Below are positions 59,244 to 64,000 of a stretch of DNA of 64,000 nucleotides, in pieces. Numbering within the stretch: position 1 is the stretch's first letter; every line of letters starts with the position of its first letter. The position numbers were made by a program, and so were the translations under genes. The notes under the pieces were generated by a model. It worked only from the letters and a program-made list of their open reading frames with translations, was not told the origin of the DNA and ran no database searches. The DNA comes from Massospora cicadina (lineage: Eukaryota > Entomophthoromycota > Entomophthoromycetes > Entomophthorales > Entomophthoraceae): assembly GCA_022478985.1 (NCBI GenBank), contig JAKSZP010008049.1, forward strand, positions 1-64,000. Direction: 5' to 3'.

Positions 59244-59832
59244 TATATCTAAAAATGAATGAGAAGTAGATAACATATGTTTCTGCCAGGTTCAGAAAGC
59301 TATTGACAGATGCCAGCACCAAAGAATTTTAGTAATGTCCAAATCTTTTCTGGGAATAGTCAGTTATTATCATTGACACATTAAGGACTTTGCAAAGATA
59401 GTGAATCCATTATTCCGTCTGCCTAAGGATCTGAAAAAAGGTCTCAATTGGATTGAAATGGCACAAGGATCATTCAATGAATTACAGAACTACTTGACAA
59501 GGAGCCCAATACTTGAATATCTGATTTTTAATTGTGCGTTTATTATACAATTGGATGCATTACTTAAGGCGATAGGTGCCATACTTAGTCAAATTGACAA
59601 ACAAGATGAAGAGCACCCGATGGTTTATGTCAGCTGTAACTTAATAAAGGCCAAAAGAAACTATACAGTAACTGAGTGCAAATGTCTTTCAGTTATCTAC
59701 ACTTTCAAGCAATTTCATGTTTATATTCATGGTACACATTTTAATGTTTTTAACAGACTATGCATCTCTCCATTGATTACGTATCTTAAAGAGAACATGA
59801 GGGGAGACCAGCGTGATGAGCTTTATAATTGA
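59244..59832 (+). pseudogene. pol: TE12 RT end and RNase H
   Basis: + frame after TE13: a connection with FLGIVSYYH-like text, then an open 143-codon stretch 59401-59832 with MNPLFRLPKDLKKGLNWIEM (the PLxxLxKK..FxW motif), IQLDALLKAIGAILSQIDKQ, VYVSCNLIKAKRNYTVTECK, CLSVIYTFKQFHVYIHGTHF. The RNase H acidic residues are largely kept. The RT active site is missing from TE12. Confidence 0.8.
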
Positions 59833-60099
59833 GGCCTATGACTATGAAATAGAACATCGCGCCAGAGATAGAAGCCAAAAATGCTGATGAATTTTATAGA
59901 CTGCTGGAATTCTTGCAGTACAAGATCATGCTGATGACCTATTTTAGAAAATTGTGAGAAGTGAATTAGAAGATTAGCCATCAGAAGTTCAAACCACACT
60001 ATGAAAAGCCATGGAGACAGTTGAACAAAAGGATGGCCAATTATTTAAACTAGTGAATAATAAGAGTCTTCTTTTCCCAAAACAATCCAAAAGAATGGA

Positions 60100-61100
60100 A
60101 ATAATCTGTGCCACTCACCAAGTCATCAGCCATGGTGGCCTCAAGAAAACTTTAGAGCACATTAACCAATATCATTATTAGGAATTGTTATACTATGATG
60201 TGGCAGATTTCCTTTCTTGCTGCATGGAATGCCAACTCCATAAGACACACAAAAATGTATCTGGATACCAGTTAGTGCGACCAGTGTTTGCCTGGCATAC
60301 AATGTCTATTGATGTTATGAGACCTCTAAGTACAAGCACTGGAAGAATGTGATTTATCATTTTTTTCAATCTATCACCTTACAGGATGGGCTAAAACTTA
60401 TTCTAAGGTTTGAGTCAATGTTATGAATAATATGAAGTTTATTCTGTATCCAGTGATATATCAGCATGGCTGCCCTCAGTAATCCTGAGCAATAATGGAA
60501 TGAACTTTATTTCCTTTGTCATATCCTGAATGAAGGAACTGATAAACCAAAGGAGTTATTCCAGTCCCATATTAGCCAGTGAAAAATGGACTGGTCAATA
60601 GATTAAATGCTACTTTAGATGCTATGATAGGGTAAGCTGTTTGAGGGAAAACGCCTGCTTAAGCTTCATTCATAGGTTTATTGACGATTTCCTATACATC
60701 AGCTATCATTTATCAACTAGAAAACACCCTTTTGATTACTCTATGATAGGAAAGAAGCTCTACTACCAAATTTTATACTCAGCTTTGAAATATACATCTG
60801 GGATGAGTCCTGACTGATATCTAAATCAAATAGCCAACATTATGATTAATTCACAATAACAAGCATTCAACAAGACCTTTTGAAAAGGATCCAGGCCAAA
60901 AAGTATGATGAAAACAATCACCTATAAAAGGATTTGAAATTAGGAGAAAAAGTATCCTAATGTGATACACATGGATTTGAACGCCAAAATAAGCTGGATG
61001 CCTCTTGGACAGGGAACGTAAAGTAATTCTAAAATTGGCAATGGATGCCTATACAATCAAGAATATCCATAAAGGTCATATAGTTAATTGAGATCATAGT
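60100..61100 (+). pseudogene. pol: TE12 integrase
   Basis: On +, a zinc domain at about 60112-60240 (ATHQVISHGGLKKTLE, then CCMECQLHK), the core start at about 60290-60330 (WHTMSIDVMRPL, with the first Asp kept), core remnants to about 60720 and a C-terminal KLDASWTGNVK (about 60985-61030), the decayed GPY/F region. Frameshifts throughout. Confidence 0.7.
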
Positions 61101-61104
61101 AAGT

Positions 61105-61265
61105 TCTTAGTTATTGTACTAAGATTCATACATAGATAAGAATAATAAATACATAAAAAATATAAAAAACTATATAATTAAATAAAAAATAAAATAAAAA
61201 TAAATAAATACAAAAACAATAAAAACAAAAAATATATTTTAAATTTTTCTATTCAGCAATCTTGA
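61105..61265. other. AT-rich spacer between TE12 pol and antisense ORF
   Basis: About 150 bp of almost only A and T, with many AATAAA-like words on +. It separates two convergent coding regions and could serve 3' end formation for one or both. Similar AT-rich stretches occupy the same place in TE2 (16270-16440), TE8 (29440-29590), TE9 (34745-34850) and TE13 (52560-52660). Confidence 0.5.
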
Positions 61266-61449
61266 CTTGGGGATGATTTTGTAATTAACGCCTCTTGGGA
61301 GAGGGAGATTGAATGACAGTAGTAGTGAATAAGCTATTGAAATTGATTTAAGAGTAAAGACTAGAGAGCTAAACCAACCCAAAATCAAGATCTTTGAGTG
61401 GGAACTGAGCCTTGTGGAAAGCTATTAGGGAATAGAAATAAATGTGTCT

Positions 61450-62448
61450 GTACTGGCTAAGCGCAATACTCCAGCTCAGGGAGGAGAACATTAATAAAGG
61501 CAAAGGCAACAAGCAAATAATCCTGAATAATCTTTATATGGAACCAGCGCTGGAAAATTGGACTTGAGTGCTTTCCAACGGGCTTCATCAAGGTTGTTTG
61601 ACATGTGTTCTGGCAGTTGCATAGGATACTGGAGAAGGGTTGATGAATCATGCCCTGATCAGAGCCAATAGGGGGATATCAATGTGAAGCACCGGTAATA
61701 AGGTAGTCATTGAATGAGCAAATGATATCTTGAAGGTGGCAGCTGCAAGCTCCCTGGAACTTGAAATGAAAAGAACAATGGAAGTCAGGGGAGGCTGGTA
61801 GCTTTTTGTCCCAACTATGAAGGACTTGATTGGTGAAATAAGGGGCATATACTATAGCATCTTGGTATAATATACGATCAAGATTGTCAGGGGTTAAGGG
61901 CATCGGCAAGGCCTCAGAACTTTGTTTTCTAGTTCTCCATATGGGAGCTCAAAGTGTATATGATTCCTGGTAGTTAATTCAGTCAAAAGTACAACTGGTC
62001 TTCTATTATTAGCCCAACTGAAACAGAAACTCAAGAAGCAAATTTGAATCGGCATTAAATGAATGATTAATATTAGGAGGCATGGATTTATTATTCTCAA
62101 TGATTATAATGGGATTAGCTAATAACAGAGATTAATCTACCAAAGCATCAAAGTCCAATTTGGCAATAGACAAAAGAGGAGAATCAGCCGTGACTTATTG
62201 GAGATAGTAGCCACTCCTGTTTCTTAAGGAATGGATACTGTTTTTGGTAATTTAGTGGAAATGACTACCCAAATCCGCTTGACTTGTAGCATGGCTCTGC
62301 TGAGCCATAGATGATATTCCTTCTTGGCATGATTTATCACTTGGAAAAGGTAAGCATCTTAATCAGAAAGATTGTCCAGATAACGTTGGTAAAGGGAGTT
62401 AAAAAAACTTAACATATGAGCTGTATATTCTGCTTAAGCCACTGGAAA
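61450..62448 (-). pseudogene. TE12 antisense ORF
   Basis: Minus strand, opposite to gag-pol. N-terminal side: RRPVVLLTELTTRNHIHFEL then PYGELENKVLR (about 62000-61935). Then PLTPDNLDRILYQDAIVYAP, QVLHSWDKKLPASPDFHCSF, GACSCHLQDIICSFNDYLIT and GASH (61909-61680). After a frameshift come GMIHQPFSSILC, EHMSNNLDEARWKALK and LVPYKDYSG (to about 61500). These align with TE13 over about 200 residues in the same order. Two stops and one frameshift. The product is unknown; no transmembrane or catalytic motif was spotted. Confidence 0.7.
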
Positions 62449-63348
62449 TGGTGGAATTTTTTTAACTAATGACATTACCCATCTTTGGTGTAGATTAAGC
62501 TCTAATTTATATTAATGTGAGTACAATAAATTTCTAGCTTATAGATTAATCTTTTCAAAGATTGTTAATTAAAGTCTATTAGATCGGTGTATCCCTCTTT
62601 AGGTTAGGACCACCTAGAGCTAAAAAATTAATTAAAGTCTATTATTCAGTGATGGTTGCTGACTAAAGAATTACTCACAATTTAACAAAGGACATAGTAC
62701 CAATGGTTGGTCATGATTGAGGTTTTATAAAGGATCATCACTGACAATGTTAACAAGTAATTGGATGAGTTACTTGATAGCTAATATTTGGATTTCTATG
62801 GTGAATCGTTCAGGCTGAAACTCTAAACAATTAGGGTCATTTTTTAAGCTACTGAAGCTTTTTAATACTTTTTCTGGCGGTAGTTAGTAGGTGTAACTAG
62901 GCAACGCAACTATAAAATTGGTGTCTGGTTCCTGACACTAATAGATGAATGCTAACTTTAAAGGTTACTCTAGAGGGATTAACTAAGGCGATGGAGCCCA
63001 CTATGTCTAAAAGTCAATCCCAAGGGTTAAATTTTTGTAGAGGATAATCAATCCTCAATAAGCCAGCTGAAAAGTTGTGCACCTTTTACTTTATAAAAAT
63101 TCCTAGTTTTTTATTAAAAGGAAAATTATAACTTTGTTGTAATATTACTTATGTTTACTTATAAATTGAAGAGTTGGAGGGAATAAAATTCCTAGTTGGT
63201 TTCTCGAGTTGTAATAAGAGTAACCATAGTGGGGTTGAAGCCACTTATACAGACGACTCAAATTACTAGTTGTTGCCATACAACTAGTTTTCTCTCTACT
63301 TTTACAACCAGTCAAAATCTGTGGAGTAAAACTACCAATAAGCTTACA
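62449..63348 (+). repeat. TE12 3' LTR (contains a SINE tail)
   Basis: Starts near TGGTGGAATTTT after CACTGGAAA; ends AAGCTTACA. Matches 48611-49446 apart from the 46-bp insert with its 17-bp duplication at 62582-62644. Confidence 0.75.
62582..62627 (+). mobile_element. 46-bp SINE tail insertion
   Basis: Between perfect 17-bp repeats TTAATTAAAGTCTATTA (62565-62581 and 62628-62644). It reads GATCGGTGTATCC.., GGTTAGGACCACCTAGAGCT and A6. The first part matches the end of the full-length SINE (AATCGGTGTGATACC..), which ties the short tails to the long SINEs. Confidence 0.88.
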
Positions 63349-64000
63349 ATATCCATACCAGTACGTGGTACATTTTAAAAATTTTACTGATTAAAAGTGC
63401 TACACTGGTACATTGATGAATCCCCCCTTGGGTTGGGACCATCTAGTACTAAAAAAAAGTGCTACACTGGTTGCAGAATATTAAGTATCCCAACGGACAC
63501 TTGCCAGATGAGCACTACTGCTCCAAATTATATGATTTCGAGAAATCTACTGAGTGGGGACAAACACCTCAATGCTTACAGAATATCACGATTGCCAGTG
63601 TTTCACTTACAAGCACCAGAGAGTGTTCAGCCATATGAGCTAGTTGGTTACTAGAAGAAGTAAGGTAGGAAGAAACAGATGAAGTAAATACTAAACTGAG
63701 AAAATGTCCCAAAGACACCTGGCGTGTTGATGGATACCAGCAGAAGAAGGATCATAACAATTGTTACCCATAAATCAGACCAAATGAATGAATGGGTCTG
63801 GTGATGTAAACGCATTTGCACGTCGCCCATAGATAGTTTTATAAGATGTTGGCTTACTTGAAGAATCAGTTTTACTTGGAGTCCATGTCTGATAATGTTC
63901 ACCAAGCTTTAGAACTGTGTATACCCTTTACAAGTTTTTGTTCGCTGGATCAATGCTTTGCGTTTACCACAACTACACCAAAAAATTTGTTAAGTAACAT
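63349..64000 (+). pseudogene. pol: TE11 RNase H continuation
   Basis: QYVVHFKNFTD at about 63359-63391 continues the RNase H of TE11 broken at 48610. It corresponds to VYIHGTHFKVVTD of TE13. After the SINE tail, HYCSKLYDFEKSTEWG (about 63510-63560) resembles the WxLxLQxYDF stretch that follows RNase H in Gypsy elements. Beyond 63660 I see nothing definite up to the window end. Confidence 0.55.
63410..63454 (+). mobile_element. 45-bp SINE tail insertion
   Basis: Between perfect 17-bp repeats AAAAGTGCTACACTGGT (63393-63409 and 63455-63471). It ends GGGACCATCTAGTACTAAAA. It sits in the TE11 RNase H pseudogene. Confidence 0.9.

Larger units (their letters stand above)
48611..63348 (+). mobile_element. 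TE12: Gypsy element carrying TE13 and an antisense ORF
   Basis: 5' LTR 48611-49446, PBS at 49449, gag start 49540-49721, interrupted by TE13 (49727-59238, TSD TATCC). It resumes at 59239 with the RT/RNase H boundary, then integrase, AT-rich spacer, antisense ORF, PPT and 3' LTR (62449-63348). Without TE13 it is about 5.2 kb, because most of gag, protease and RT are missing at the insertion point. That deletion must predate or accompany TE13. No clear TSD. Confidence 0.75.

Noticed and set aside
1..64000. CRISPR arrays, bacterial operons, phage or plasmid features
   Set aside because: No regularly spaced repeats, Shine-Dalgarno-led gene strings or phage genes; all recognisable content is eukaryotic retroelement sequence.

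Overview
The window is eukaryotic repeat DNA with no recognisable host gene, rRNA or complete tRNA gene. Almost all of it is Ty3/Gypsy LTR retrotransposon sequence, most of it old, AT-rich and full of stops and frameshifts, plus short tRNA-type retroposons (SINEs) with clear target-site duplications (TSDs). The best-preserved element is a GC-richer chromodomain Gypsy (chromovirus) that looks self-primed, as in the fungal Tf1 group. I therefore favour a TE-rich fungal genome. This is an inference; another eukaryote with a bloated genome is not excluded.

The layout is a set of nests. (1) 1-2960: TE1, a broken Gypsy pol on +. (2) About 3600-21650: TE2, a Gypsy element on +. It is interrupted by a candidate solo LTR (5931-6734), by the complete chromovirus TE3 (7362-13334, minus, TSD CCATG) and by TE4 (17026-19962). 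TE4 begins with an inverted R-U5 palindrome and sits inside an antisense ORF of TE2. Several SINE insertions lie in the same nest. (3) 21735-24000: TE6, a relative of TE1. (4) 24100-26850: a stretch I cannot assign. (5) 26850-40620: TE7 (minus), whose integrase zinc-binding domain is split by TE8 (minus, 27713-37711). A LTR of TE8 is split by TE9 (+, 32320-36613), whose 5' LTR holds a 28-bp SINE tail. (6) 40980-43030: TE10 (minus), the same family as TE1 and TE6. (7) 43978-64000: TE11 (+), whose RNase H is split by TE12 (+, 48611-63348). TE12 is split by the 9.5-kb TE13 (minus, 49727-59238, TSD TATCC).

Three observations stand out. First, TE2, TE8, TE12 and TE13 (TE9 perhaps) carry remains of one shared protein-coding region on the strand opposite gag-pol, between the end of pol and the 3' LTR, convergent with pol across an AT-rich spacer. 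Second, SINE insertions range from about 280 bp down to 19 bp, all ending in a related 3' tail (often CCATCTAGTACTAAAA) and flanked by 11-17 bp TSDs. The full-length copies have a tRNA-like head with a perfect 11-bp hairpin. Third, TE4 looks like an integrated aberrant reverse-transcription product with a U5-R/R-U5 inverted end.

All coordinates of degenerate elements are approximate unless a TSD or a TG..CA end fixes them. Domain calls come from reading translations by eye; no database search was run.
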